Below are positions 38,396 through 48,900 of a stretch of 51,155 nucleotides of DNA, in pieces. The position numbers and the translations under genes are program-made. The stretch is from contig JAFGCQ010000025.1 of the NCBI GenBank assembly GCA_016932555.1, forward strand, positions 1 to 51,155, read 5' to 3'. The notes beneath the pieces were generated by a model, which was not told where the DNA came from, ran no database searches, and saw only the letters and a program-made list of their open reading frames with translations. The DNA comes from Candidatus Zambryskiibacteriota bacterium. GTDB taxonomy: Bacteria > Patescibacteriota > Minisyncoccia > Phycocordibacterales > WO2-35-19. The stretch's first letter is position 1; every line of letters begins with the position of its first letter.

Positions 38396-39619
38396 TTAAC
38401 GCCACTTAGAAGATTTAGAAGTAACTAAGTTATATAAAGCCCAAATCATCCAAATCGGAGAAAGAAAAGTATAAAATATAAGGAAAAGAATGCTATCAAA
38501 ACCAAATTTAGTTTTTTCTTCGGCTAAATACCTCGAAACCATTATAGTAAGGAAAACTCCGGAAATTGCAATCATAGAGATGAAAATAATGATGCTAGTA
38601 TTAAAGTAAAACAAATCAATATTAAAACTATTAAAATGAAAACCGATTGTATAAATTTCTTTTACCTTCAAAATCATATTTTCAATAGCGCTGTAAATTC
38701 TCATAATAAAAAAGTAGAGAGTAGCGAAAATAGAGAAACCAGCTGCTGGTAACACAATGAGACCAAGATGACTATGCTGGGGTTTGAAGAAAAGTTCTTT
38801 ATAATCCAGAGCATTTTTTATAAAGCCGTAAACCCATCTTAACCGCTGTTTTAAGAGTACTTTCAAATTATTTGGGGCAACGGTATAAATATAAGCATTG
38901 TGAGCATTACTAATTCTCATATTATTTTTTTGCATACGCATAGCAATTTCTATATCCTCTGTATTATGAGCATGTCTATAACTGCCCAGTTTTTCAAACA
39001 CTGATCGACGAAAAATAGAAAGAGGGCCTGGAGTAATGTAAATTGCATCTAAATTATGAAGCACTTTGCGCAAAAAAATACCTAAGATGTATTCTGCTTT
39101 TTGGATAAGACCCAAAAAACCTTTAGGTTCAAAAACTTTTATTGAAGGAGTAACTGCCATAATTTCTGGATCTTCAAATCTAGAAACTATCCTTTGTAGA
39201 GCTTCAGGATGGACAAAAGAGTCAGCGTCAAGACAGCCCACTAAATCGGTATCTATGTATTTCAAAGCGTGATTTAAAGCGGTATATTTACCACCGTTCT
39301 CTTTCTTGAAAATTTTAATTTGTTTATGATTTTTAAATCTTTGTAAAACATTCCAAGTTTTATCAGTACTGCCATCATCTACTATAAAAATAAAAAGCTT
39401 ATTTTTTGGATAATTTAAATTTAGTAGAGAAAAAATAGTTTTTAAGACAGTTTTTTCCTCATTCCAAACTGGCACAATTACAGAAACAGAAGGTAATTTT
39501 TTGAAGATTTTTGTTTTTGTACTTTTTTCTTTTTTTCTAAATTCAAAATAAGTGATAAGAAAGAAAATTTCAATATAAAGTGCGATAAAAAGAAATATGT
39601 AAGTTAAGATTTTCGGCAT
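38396..39619 (-). CDS. family 2 glycosyltransferase, membrane-bound
   Basis: VSVIVPVWNEEKTVLKTIFSLL, IVDDGSTDKTW, GCLDADSFVHPEAL, KQRLRWVYGF (QxxRW). Confidence 0.92.
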   Translation of the reverse strand: MPKILTYIFLFIALYIEIFFLITYFEFRKKEKSTKTKIFKKLPSVSVIVPVWNEEKTVLKTIFSLLNLNYPKNKLFIFIVDDGSTDKTWNVLQRFKNHKQIKIFKKENGGKYTALNHALKYIDTDLVGCLDADSFVHPEALQRIVSRFEDPEIMAVTPSIKVFEPKGFLGLIQKAEYILGIFLRKVLHNLDAIYITPGPLSIFRRSVFEKLGSYRHAHNTEDIEIAMRMQKNNMRISNAHNAYIYTVAPNNLKVLLKQRLRWVYGFIKNALDYKELFFKPQHSHLGLIVLPAAGFSIFATLYFFIMRIYSAIENMILKVKEIYTIGFHFNSFNIDLFYFNTSIIIFISMIAISGVFLTIMVSRYLAEEKTKFGFDSILFLIFYTFLSPIWMIWALYNLVTSKSSKWR

Positions 39620-39645
39620 AAGTTTAAAACTTTATAATAGCATAT

Positions 39646-40782
39646 TTACCTTATAGTTGCGCTAAATTTTTTTGCAGTTTCGTTCTCCAATTTTTTATGC
39701 AAGAGGTCAATTTCCTCATTAGTCAAAGTTTTGTCTAGCGAGCGATAAACTATTCTGAAAGCATAACTTAATTTATCTTTGCTAAATTTTTCATCATTTT
39801 CGTACTTATCCAAAAGTTTTACTTCCTCTACAATGTTTTCGCCAATGGTCTCATGGATAGCATCAAAATAATCATTTGGTACAAAGTTTTTAGGCACAAT
39901 AAAAGAAATGTCGCGGATAATGGGTGGGTATTTACTAACTTCTTGGTACTTGGACCCCAATTTAAGTTGCCTCTTTATCCTTTCGTCTTCTGACCACAAG
40001 AGGCGAATGTCAGGCAGTTCCATATTAATCATAGCTAATCTTTCTAGACCAAATCCAAAAGCCCAACCATGATAGTTCTCTAGTCCAAAATTAGCTAAGA
40101 CGCTTTTTCTAGCCATGCCACAACCAAGCATCTCCATCCATTCACCTTTGATTTCGGCTTCCATTTCAAAACTTGGATCAGTGTAAGGGAAATTATGCTC
40201 ATAAAAGCGAAAATTTACATCTTTGCCAAAAATGCTCTTAGCAATTTCCGAAAGCGCTTTTTTCAGGTCGTCTGGAGTAATTTTAGTTTTGTCATCAGGA
40301 CCAATATAAAGCCCTCCAAACTGGTGGAAAACATTCATGTGATTTCTATCAATTTCGTCTTTGCGATAAACTTTGCCATAGCAAATAACTCCTAAAGTTT
40401 CTTTATTTTCAATCCTTTTCTTTATATCAGGGTGATTCAAATAATAATACCAAAATACCGTATCGTGAGTCCTTAAGACATGGCTATCATCAACATAATA
40501 AGTGTCTGACTTACTACGAGCCGGGTGTCCAGGTGGCATGTTAAACAAATCAAAAAGAATATTTGCTGGTATTATTTCCGGAATTTTGATCACATCAAAG
40601 CCCTTTAGGCTCTTTACTTTAGAAGCTCGATCCACAACTTCCTTGATAGGACTACCTTTAGTGCGAGACAAATCAGGCATTGAAAGATAGCACTTAATAC
40701 GTTTAGCTTCGCTATCATCTCGTTTTTTAAGTTCCTTTATAAGTCTGTTTTCTTCTTCTGTAGAAATGTTGTATTCAGTCAT
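39646..40782 (-). CDS. phenylalanyl-tRNA synthetase, PheS catalytic core fused to FDX-ACB domain
   Basis: MPPGHPARSKSDTYYVDD, WMEMLGCGMARKSVL, GWAFGFGLERLAMI; C-terminal YPPIIRDISFIVP...SYAFRIVYRSLDKTLTNEEI (FDX-ACB). Confidence 0.92.
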   Translation of the reverse strand: MTEYNISTEEENRLIKELKKRDDSEAKRIKCYLSMPDLSRTKGSPIKEVVDRASKVKSLKGFDVIKIPEIIPANILFDLFNMPPGHPARSKSDTYYVDDSHVLRTHDTVFWYYYLNHPDIKKRIENKETLGVICYGKVYRKDEIDRNHMNVFHQFGGLYIGPDDKTKITPDDLKKALSEIAKSIFGKDVNFRFYEHNFPYTDPSFEMEAEIKGEWMEMLGCGMARKSVLANFGLENYHGWAFGFGLERLAMINMELPDIRLLWSEDERIKRQLKLGSKYQEVSKYPPIIRDISFIVPKNFVPNDYFDAIHETIGENIVEEVKLLDKYENDEKFSKDKLSYAFRIVYRSLDKTLTNEEIDLLHKKLENETAKKFSATIR

Positions 40783-40863
40783 TTTTTTGTTAATTTATTT
40801 ACGAAATGATTGTAGCAAAATCAGCAGGAATTTGCTATAATGAGTAAGTAATAATTCAAATAA

Positions 40864-42903
40864 ATGGCCGTAAAAATCAATAAAAAAAACAACACTGGTA
40901 AATACAGTGCAGAGTCTATAACAGTATTAGAAGGTCTTGAGCCAGTGCGTCGAAGACCTGGGATGTACATTGGCACTACCGGACCCGATGGCTTGCATCA
41001 CCTTATAACTGAAATATTCGATAACTCACGTGACGAAGCTATGGGTGGTTTTTGTGATGATATTGAAATTGCTCTTTTACCAAATAATCAAGTGAGAGTT
41101 GTAGACAATGGTCGAGGCATACCGGTTGATATACATAAACAAACTAAAGTTTCAGCTTTGGAAACCATCATGACTACCTTGCATGCCGGTGGTAAATTTG
41201 GTGGTGAGGGTTATAAGATTTCCGGTGGCTTGCACGGTGTCGGATCTTCGGTAGTTAATGCACTCTCAATTTATACGAAAGCTGAGATTCATAAAGATGG
41301 TGGAATTTATATTCAAGAATACGCTAAAGGTAAAAGAAAAGCAGCTGTCAAAAAAATCGGCAATACTAAATTACATGGTTCTATTATTACATTTCAACCA
41401 GATCCTGAAATCTTTAAGGAAATAAATTTCGATTTTAGTAGAGTTGTACACCATATGCGCCAGCAAGCTTATCTAGTCAAAGGACTTAAAATTTCCGTAA
41501 TAGATTTAAGAGACCTGCCTGCGCAGGCAGGAATAAAAGATAAAATAGACGATTCTGTATTTTTCTTAAGAGATTTGGGGTTGGAAGCACCTTCTATGAG
41601 TTTTTATTTTGATGGCGGTTTGGTTTCTCTTGTTAGATTTTATAATCATAACCAAAAAGCTATTCATAAAAATATTTTTTATGTGGAAAAAAGAAATGAG
41701 GATTTTGAAGGAGCAGAAATTGCTTTACAATATATTGATGATATTTCTGCTCGTGTTATGCCTTTTGCCAATAATATTTATAACAGTGAAGGCGGTACCC
41801 ACATCACTGGCTTTAAAACTGCTTTAACTAGAACTTTAAATAATTACGCTAAGAAAAATGGCTTATCTAAAAACGGAGATGATACTTTTACTGGTGATGA
41901 TGCTTTAGAGGGACTCACTGCTGTAATTTCTGTTAAACTTAAAGAGATTCAATTTGAAGGTCAAACTAAAGCAAAATTAGGAACAGTAGAGGCTCGAGGA
42001 TTAGTAGAAAGTGTTTTTAGTGAAGCTTTTGAAAATTTCTTAGAAGAAAATCCGGATGATGCGAAAGATATAATTGGCAAAGTAATTCTAGCAATGAAAG
42101 CCCGCAAAGCGGCTAAAGCGGCTAAGGATTCAATTTTAAGAAAAGGTGCTTTGGAAGGTATGACTTTACCGGGTAAATTAGCTGATTGTCAATCAAAATC
42201 AGCTGAGGAGTCGGAAATTTTTATTGTAGAAGGAGACAGTGCCGGCGGTACCGCTAAAACAGGCAGGGATAGAAAAACTCAAGCCATTTTGCCACTTCGG
42301 GGTAAAATTTTAAACATTGAAAGAGCTAGGTTAGATAAAATGCTCGCATCGGAACAAATCAAAAATTTGGTAGTTGCGTTTGGTACTGCCATTGGTGATA
42401 CTTTTGATATAACCAAACTTAGATATCATAAAATTATTATTGCTACTGATGCTGATGTTGATGGTGCTCATATTCGCACTTTAATTTTAACCCTGCTTTA
42501 CAGATATTTCCGCCCACTTATTGATGGTGATTTTGTTTATATTGCTCAACCACCTTTATATAAAATTAAAAAAAGTAAAGAAATTTTTTATGCTTACAAT
42601 GATGAAGAAAAAGATAAAATAATAGGAAAAAGAGATAAACTTGAAACTGAAAACTTAGAGCTTAAAGAAGAAGAAAATCAAAGCTCTAAATTTAGCGTGC
42701 AGCGCTATAAAGGTTTAGGTGAAATGAATGCCGAAGAACTTTGGGAAACCACCATGGACCCTAAAAATCGTATTCTAAAGCGTATTACTATTGAAGATGC
42801 TCAGGAAGCCGATCGTATTTTTGATGTTCTCATGGGTACTGATGTCCCTTCCCGTAAGAGTTTTATTCAATCTAATGCCAAACTTGCCACTATTGATATT
42901 TAA
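40864..42903 (+). CDS. gyrB: DNA gyrase subunit B
   Basis: RRRPGMYIGTTGPDGLHHL, EGDSAGGTAKTGRDRKTQAILPLRGKILNIE, QRYKGLGEMNAEELWETTMDP. Confidence 0.95.
   Translation: MAVKINKKNNTGKYSAESITVLEGLEPVRRRPGMYIGTTGPDGLHHLITEIFDNSRDEAMGGFCDDIEIALLPNNQVRVVDNGRGIPVDIHKQTKVSALETIMTTLHAGGKFGGEGYKISGGLHGVGSSVVNALSIYTKAEIHKDGGIYIQEYAKGKRKAAVKKIGNTKLHGSIITFQPDPEIFKEINFDFSRVVHHMRQQAYLVKGLKISVIDLRDLPAQAGIKDKIDDSVFFLRDLGLEAPSMSFYFDGGLVSLVRFYNHNQKAIHKNIFYVEKRNEDFEGAEIALQYIDDISARVMPFANNIYNSEGGTHITGFKTALTRTLNNYAKKNGLSKNGDDTFTGDDALEGLTAVISVKLKEIQFEGQTKAKLGTVEARGLVESVFSEAFENFLEENPDDAKDIIGKVILAMKARKAAKAAKDSILRKGALEGMTLPGKLADCQSKSAEESEIFIVEGDSAGGTAKTGRDRKTQAILPLRGKILNIERARLDKMLASEQIKNLVVAFGTAIGDTFDITKLRYHKIIIATDADVDGAHIRTLILTLLYRYFRPLIDGDFVYIAQPPLYKIKKSKEIFYAYNDEEKDKIIGKRDKLETENLELKEEENQSSKFSVQRYKGLGEMNAEELWETTMDPKNRILKRITIEDAQEADRIFDVLMGTDVPSRKSFIQSNAKLATIDI
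41514..41531. repeat. 18-bp perfect palindromic repeat R1 in frame in gyrB (encodes LPAQAG)
   Basis: cctgcctgcgcaggcagg. Confidence 0.92.
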
Positions 42904-42930
42904 ATACGTAGAGTAATATTAAATGTATTT

Positions 42931-42948
42931 GTAGCGATGCATCGCTAC
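42931..42948. repeat. 18-bp perfect palindrome R2, copy 1
   Basis: gtagcgatgcatcgctac between gyrB and TrpR-like stop codons. Confidence 0.95.
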
Positions 42949-42963
42949 GTTTTAATAAATAAA

Positions 42964-43374
42964 TTAGATATGGAATTTCCCTTGTCTGACAAATCTGTAT
43001 CTTTTACGACCAACTTTAGGAGGAATAATAAAGTAAATTTTTTCCAACATATCAATAATGCTCTCCCTGTTTTTTCTCATTAAAGAAACCAAATATTTGT
43101 ATTCTCCTTTTTCGTATTTTTCAGCCATGCGGCCAATGGTGGAAGTACTGACTGACAAAGTATCTGCTATGACTCTATCTGGAATTTTTTCTATCATCAT
43201 ATAAAGGATGCCTATCCTCTTAGCAAACATAATACGTTCAGTGGGGTAAAAGAATTCTTTTATAAAATTTTTGATATATTTTTTAGACCTAGATAAATCG
43301 ATAATTTCGATAAACTTATCAAAAATTTTCTTGAAATCTTCGTCTTTTATTTTTCTTTTAGAAACTTGAGACAT
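42964..43374 (-). CDS. TrpR/YerC-like helix-turn-helix regulator
   Basis: FYPTERIMFAKRIGILYMMIEKIPDRVIADTLSVSTSTIGRMAEKYEKG. Confidence 0.75.
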   Translation of the reverse strand: MSQVSKRKIKDEDFKKIFDKFIEIIDLSRSKKYIKNFIKEFFYPTERIMFAKRIGILYMMIEKIPDRVIADTLSVSTSTIGRMAEKYEKGEYKYLVSLMRKNRESIIDMLEKIYFIIPPKVGRKRYRFVRQGKFHI

Positions 43375-43376
43375 TT

Positions 43377-43402
43377 TTCTAATACTACTTTCTAATACTA
43401 CT
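43377..43402. repeat. 2 x 13-bp tandem repeat in TrpR-like gene leader
   Basis: ttctaatactact x2. Confidence 0.9.
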
Positions 43403-43414
43403 ATTATACAAAAT

Positions 43415-43432
43415 GTAGCGATGCATCGCTAC
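43415..43432. repeat. 18-bp perfect palindrome R2, copy 2, upstream of TrpR-like gene
   Basis: gtagcgatgcatcgctac next to minus-strand TATAAT (tttTGTATAATAG). Confidence 0.95.
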
Positions 43433-43516
43433 AAATGATTTGACTTATATAATGATTAACGTATAATCTCGGGAGGAACAGTCCTTAAATAATCAAATGT
43501 ATGGGAGGTAGAAAAC

Positions 43517-44119
43517 GTGATAAGAGAAATCTGTGTATGGATTGTCACTTTTATGATGATAGTTTTTGGGTCTCTGTATGCCTACCAAGTTCGGAAACGA
43601 GAGATAAATCCTGCACTCTCAACATGGATTATTTTTCTTCTTGGGACAGGACTAAGCCTCACGACCTATATAATTGCCGAAAAACACGATCTCCGTTCTG
43701 GAATTTTGAACATGACAGATACCATGGCAGTTATAATCGCACTTGTTGCCATTATTTTGTACGGAAATCGCAATATGCGCTTCAGACCGTTCGAGAGATG
43801 GTATCTCTGTGGTGTAGCAGCAATTGTCGCCTATGGATTATGGTCTGGGGATGCCTGGGGTTCTAACATATTTACGCAAGTTCTTATTGCCATAGGATAC
43901 CTTCCGACAATTCAAAAGTTGCTCACGGAAAAACGAAATACGGAATCATTTACCGCGTGGGGTTGCAATAATATCGCTAGCCTTATCGCGCTGTACCCGG
44001 CTATTGTCAACGGTAATTCCCTTGCTGTCATGTACGCTTCTAGGTCTTTCGTTCTTACTTTGAGTACTATAGGACTAATGGCTTATTACGAGCTCCGCTT
44101 ACAAAAAAAGCAGCCATAA
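43517..44119 (+). CDS. multi-pass membrane protein of unknown function
   Basis: GTG start with GGGAGG SD; about 6-7 hydrophobic segments; preferred over overlapping ORF 43501..43866. Confidence 0.75.
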   Translation: MIREICVWIVTFMMIVFGSLYAYQVRKREINPALSTWIIFLLGTGLSLTTYIIAEKHDLRSGILNMTDTMAVIIALVAIILYGNRNMRFRPFERWYLCGVAAIVAYGLWSGDAWGSNIFTQVLIAIGYLPTIQKLLTEKRNTESFTAWGCNNIASLIALYPAIVNGNSLAVMYASRSFVLTLSTIGLMAYYELRLQKKQP

Positions 44120-44148
44120 ATATAGGCTGCATTAAACAAACACACTAT

Positions 44149-44184
44149 ACCTATCAGGGATGAGACCTCTGATAGGTTTTTGTT
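44149..44184 (+). terminator. Rho-independent terminator
   Basis: ACCTATCAG-ggatgagacct-CTGATAGGTTTTTGTTTTTTT. Confidence 0.88.
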
Positions 44185-44187
44185 TTT

Positions 44188-45966
44188 TTATTTCTTCTCT
44201 TTGATTTCTTTGTTGAGGAGCTCGAGGAATTTATCGAGAGACATAGCGCCGAGCTTTTCGGTGCGGGATTCGACGGTAACTTCGTCTGACTTGATCTCGT
44301 TGTCGCCGATAACGAGATAATAGGGAATTTTTTGAGTTTTAACTTCGCGAATTTTTTTACCCAGTGATTCGTTTAATTCATCGATTTCGGCACGAATGTT
44401 GTTTTCTCTTAGTTTTTTTAAGATTTTTTCAGCATATTTGAAATGATCTTCGCCAATCGGCAAAACTTTGACTTGAACAGGTGAGAGCCAGAAAGGAAAA
44501 GCACCTGCATAATGTTCAATGAGAAGACCGATGAATCGCTCGAACGAGCCAAATAGCGCGCGATGAAGCATATAAGGCCTTTCTTCTTGTCCTTTAGAGT
44601 TTATGAAAACCATTTTAAATCTCTCAGGAATATTAAAATCAAATTGCAAAGTTGAACATTGCCATTCTCTACCAAGTACGTCTTTAACTTTAAAATCAAG
44701 TTTGGGACCATAAAATACAGCGCCGCCGATATCTTTTTGATAATTTAAACCTTTCTCTTTGGCTACTTTTTCCAAAATATTTTCTGTAAACTTCCAACCT
44801 TTATCATCACCTGCATATTTATCAACTTTGGGATCACGAACAGATAAATAAACATTTACATCTTTAATATCAAAGCCAAAAGATTTATAAATAAACAAAA
44901 TAAAATCTACCACTTTTCCTAATTCTTCTTCTACTTGATCTTTACTACAGATTATATGAGCATCATCTTGAGTAAAACCTCTAACTCTAGTTAGACCAGA
45001 TAATTCTCCTTTTTTCTCATATCTGTAAACTGTACCACATTCCGCCCAGCGCATTGGAAGATCACGATATGACTTTGGCTCGTTTTTGTAGATTTGAACA
45101 TGGAAGGGGCAGTTCATCGGCTTAAGCAGGTATTCTTCGGAAACTTCAGCTTGCTTGCCCTGCTGGCGCTCTTCCAGAGTCTGACCGACTTCCATAGGCG
45201 GATACATAGAGCTATTATAAAAACCCCAGTGGCCTGAAGTCTCCCAGAGCACACGGTTGCCTATATGCGGAGTTCTCACTAGGTTATAGCCGTTTTTTAG
45301 GTGTTCCGCATACCAAAAATCTTCAATAATCCTCCAAAGCAAAGCGCCTTTGGGGTGCCACAGTGGCAAACCGGCACCGACTATTTCATCTATATGAAAA
45401 AGATCTAAATCTTTTCCAAGTTTTCTATGATCCCTTTTTTTAGCTTCCTCTCGATTTTTAATATATTCATCTAATTCTTTTTTATTCTCAAAAGCAAGTC
45501 CATAAATACGAGTTAGCATTTTATTTTGCTCACTACCCAACCAATAAGCGCCAGCAATACGATCAAGCTTCCAACTGTCAAGGGGAACCTTTGACATATT
45601 GTTGACATGGCCGCCTCGGCAAAGATCGGTAAATTTACCCGAGGTATAAAAGCTTATTTTTTCGCCAGCTTCTTCCAAATCTTTTATGAGTTCGAGTTTG
45701 TATTCATTATCTTTGAAAAACTCTTTGGCTTCTTTAATATCCACTTCCTTGCCTTCAATTTTATCCCAAGTTTTTAGGATTTCGCGCATCTTCTTCTCGA
45801 TTTTCTCTAAATCTTTTTTGGTGATAGGCTCTGGAAGGTCAAAATCATAATAAAAGCCGTTTTCAATAACCGGTCCAATAGTATGTTTGGTATTAGGGTA
45901 CAATTCAAGCACAGCCGCTGCCATTAAATGAGCCAAAGAATGCCTGATTTTTTCAATATCTTTCAT
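44188..45966 (-). CDS. thrS: threonyl-tRNA synthetase lacking N-terminal TGS domain
   Basis: Starts directly at IRHSLAHLMAAAVLELYPNTKHTIGPVIENGFYYDF; LLKPMNCPFHVQIYKN, RVRGFTQDDAHIIC. Confidence 0.95.
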   Translation of the reverse strand: MKDIEKIRHSLAHLMAAAVLELYPNTKHTIGPVIENGFYYDFDLPEPITKKDLEKIEKKMREILKTWDKIEGKEVDIKEAKEFFKDNEYKLELIKDLEEAGEKISFYTSGKFTDLCRGGHVNNMSKVPLDSWKLDRIAGAYWLGSEQNKMLTRIYGLAFENKKELDEYIKNREEAKKRDHRKLGKDLDLFHIDEIVGAGLPLWHPKGALLWRIIEDFWYAEHLKNGYNLVRTPHIGNRVLWETSGHWGFYNSSMYPPMEVGQTLEERQQGKQAEVSEEYLLKPMNCPFHVQIYKNEPKSYRDLPMRWAECGTVYRYEKKGELSGLTRVRGFTQDDAHIICSKDQVEEELGKVVDFILFIYKSFGFDIKDVNVYLSVRDPKVDKYAGDDKGWKFTENILEKVAKEKGLNYQKDIGGAVFYGPKLDFKVKDVLGREWQCSTLQFDFNIPERFKMVFINSKGQEERPYMLHRALFGSFERFIGLLIEHYAGAFPFWLSPVQVKVLPIGEDHFKYAEKILKKLRENNIRAEIDELNESLGKKIREVKTQKIPYYLVIGDNEIKSDEVTVESRTEKLGAMSLDKFLELLNKEIKEKK

Positions 45967-45975
45967 AACTAAATA

Positions 45976-48900
45976 TTATAATTTTTTTGCTTTTTCGGCA
46001 ATCAGAGTTTTTTCACCATTGCGCTCAGAAACTCGTGCCTTAACCGCAATACAATAGTTAGGATTAAAAACATCTCTAAATTCTTGCAGAACTCTAGGAA
46101 AAACTACCATTTCAATATCATCAGTTAAATCAGCAAATTTTATAAAAAGCATTCTTTCGTTGCTCTTGGTTAAAATATTACGAATTTCTTCTATAAGACC
46201 ACCTATTATTACTATATCATTTTCTTTAGAGTTTGATTTTATTTTTTTAACAGTAATTTTTTGGTTTTGGAGTTTATTTTTAAATTGATCTAAGGGGTGG
46301 CCAGAAATATATAATCCCAAAAATTCCTTTTCCCAGGAAAGTTTTTGAGCAGAAGTGGCAGGATTAGCTTCTCGTAGATGTAGAGGTGAATATTTTCCCG
46401 AAGCGCTGAGAGCAGAAAAAAGTGAATTTTGACTATCATTTCCAACCGCTTCTTTATTATATTCTAAAAGTAAATCTAAATTAGCTAAAAGCCACCCTCG
46501 CTCGCCAAAAGCATCTATGGCTCCGCTTTTAATAAGTGCTTCAAGCGATTTTTTGTTTAAATTATGATCTTGGATTCTTAACAGAAAATCTTCCAAAGAA
46601 TTAAATCTACCCTTAGCTTTACGGTTTGCGGTAATAATGGAGGAAATACTTTCCCCAAAATTTTTAATTGTCATTAATCCAAATCTAATTGTTTCTGGCT
46701 TGCTTGGTGAAGATTTTAACAAATTAGGATCCTTTTTAACTAGAGTGAAATCAGAAAAGCTTTCATTTATATCAGGCGGCAATATTTCAATACCCATGCG
46801 TTTGCATTCGGCAACAGTATAAGCCACTTTTTCGGTATCACCAGATTCGGCCGAAAGCACCGAGGCCATATATTCACCGGGAAAATTGGCTTTTAGGTAA
46901 GCGGTTTGATACGCTACTCGACCATAAGATACCGAATGAGCTTTATTGAAGCCATAAGCAGCAAAAGGCTCTATCCAGCTCCAAATTTGACGGGCTTTTT
47001 TTTCACTCCATTTTGAATGTTCAATACAACCTTGAATAAATTTTTCTTTCTGTTTAGCCATTTCTTCAGGAATTTTTTTTCCGACTGCTTTGCGGAATTT
47101 ATCTACTTCGCCCCAAGTATAACCGGCTAAATTATGTGCCATCATTAAAAGATCATCTTGATAAACCAAAATACCATAAGTTTTTTTGAGGATTGGCTCT
47201 AGCGCTAGATCCATATATTTAATTTTTCCCGGATTGTGCTTGCGCTCAATATAGTCAGGGATAAATTGCATTGGTCCTGGCCGATAGAGTGCCACCATCG
47301 CATTAATATCATGAATAGTAGTAGGCTTGAGCTCAACTAAAAATCGCGTCATACCGTCACCGTTTAATTGAAAAAGATCTTCAGTTTCGCCCCGAGCTAA
47401 CATTTCAAAAGTTTTTTTGTCGTCTATGGGCATATTATCAAAATCAATTTCCACATTTTTGGTTTTTTTCGCGAGTTTAATTGTATTGGCGATAATAGTT
47501 AGATTTTTAAGTCCTAAGAAATCAAACTTTAGAAGGCCGGCACCGTTTTCATCAACGCTATACATGTCATATTGGGTAATAATACCCTCACCTTTAGGAT
47601 CATACTGAAGCGGAGTAAAATTAGTTAAATCCGATGGAGATATAACAACTCCAGCAGCATGCACACCAATATGTCTGGCACAACCTTCAATTTTTTTTGC
47701 CATGTCGATAATTTTTTTGGAATCATTGTCTGTTTTATAAAGCTCGACAAGTTCAGGAACTTCAGAAAGCGCCTTGTCTATCGTCATGGGAAAACCCTGA
47801 GAACCAAAAGGTATCAGTTTGGCTATTTTATCTCCTTGAGCATAAGAAAAGCCTAAGGCTCTGGCTGTGTCACGCACACTGCCGCGAGCCATCATAGTAC
47901 CAAAAGTCCCGATTTGAGCCACATTTTTTTCTCCATACTTGCGCTTAGCGTATTCAATCATTTCGTCTCTTCGATCTTTGGCAAAATCCATATCAATATC
48001 GGGTGCACTGGGACGATCAGGATTTAGAAATCTTTCAAAAGGAATTTCATATTCAAGAGGATTTAAATTAGTGATACTTGACACATAAGTCACAAGTGAA
48101 CCGGAAACTGAACCTCTAATATTAGTAAGTATCCCGTTTTCATGCGCATAGTTTAAAAGATCAGCAACCACTAAAAAATAAGGTGAATAACCTTTATCTT
48201 TTATCACTTTGAGTTCATATTCTAATCGTTCTATCACTTCTTTACTTTTTGGTAAATTTCTTTCTTCGAGACCTTTATAAGCCAAATAACGAAGTTCTTC
48301 ATCATGAGTGCGACCAGAAGCAGTTTCAATATAAGGGAAAGACCATTCTCCTAATTTGAGTTCCAAATTACAAAGCCCTGTTATTTTTTGATTATTAAAA
48401 ATCGCTTCCGGCAAATCTTCAAATCTTTTTTTCATTTCATCTACAGAAAGAAAAGAAAAGTCTTCATTTTCATCATTCCAATTACTTTTATCACCTTGCA
48501 TCATGCCTTGACCAACCGCCATAAGAGTTTCTCTGACCTCGCGGTCTTCGGGATGTAAATAATAAACATTATGGTTTGCTACAATTGGTACATCCTCTTC
48601 TTTGGCAAAGTTGGCTAATTTTTCCATATAATTATTATGGTTGGCTAATTCTGGATGTTTGGTTATTTCAATGTAAAAATCTAAAGATTCTTCTTCTGAA
48701 AATATTTTTTTGTATTTTTCGATAAGTTCTTTAGCTAGCTCTGTATTATTACCCCTAAAAGCAGTTGAGATATCACCACTCCAAGATGGAGAGATACAGA
48801 TAAGTCCTTCATGATATTTTTCTAAAAGTTCAAAATCAATACGTGGTTTATAATAAAAACCTTCTAAATAAGAAGCTGTTACTAATTTTAAAAGATTTTT

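Noticed and set aside
43501-43866. 121-aa plus-strand ORF (MGGRKRDKRNL...)
   Set aside because: Overlaps the 200-aa membrane-protein ORF in another frame; its ATG lies within the SD region of the GTG start at 43517.
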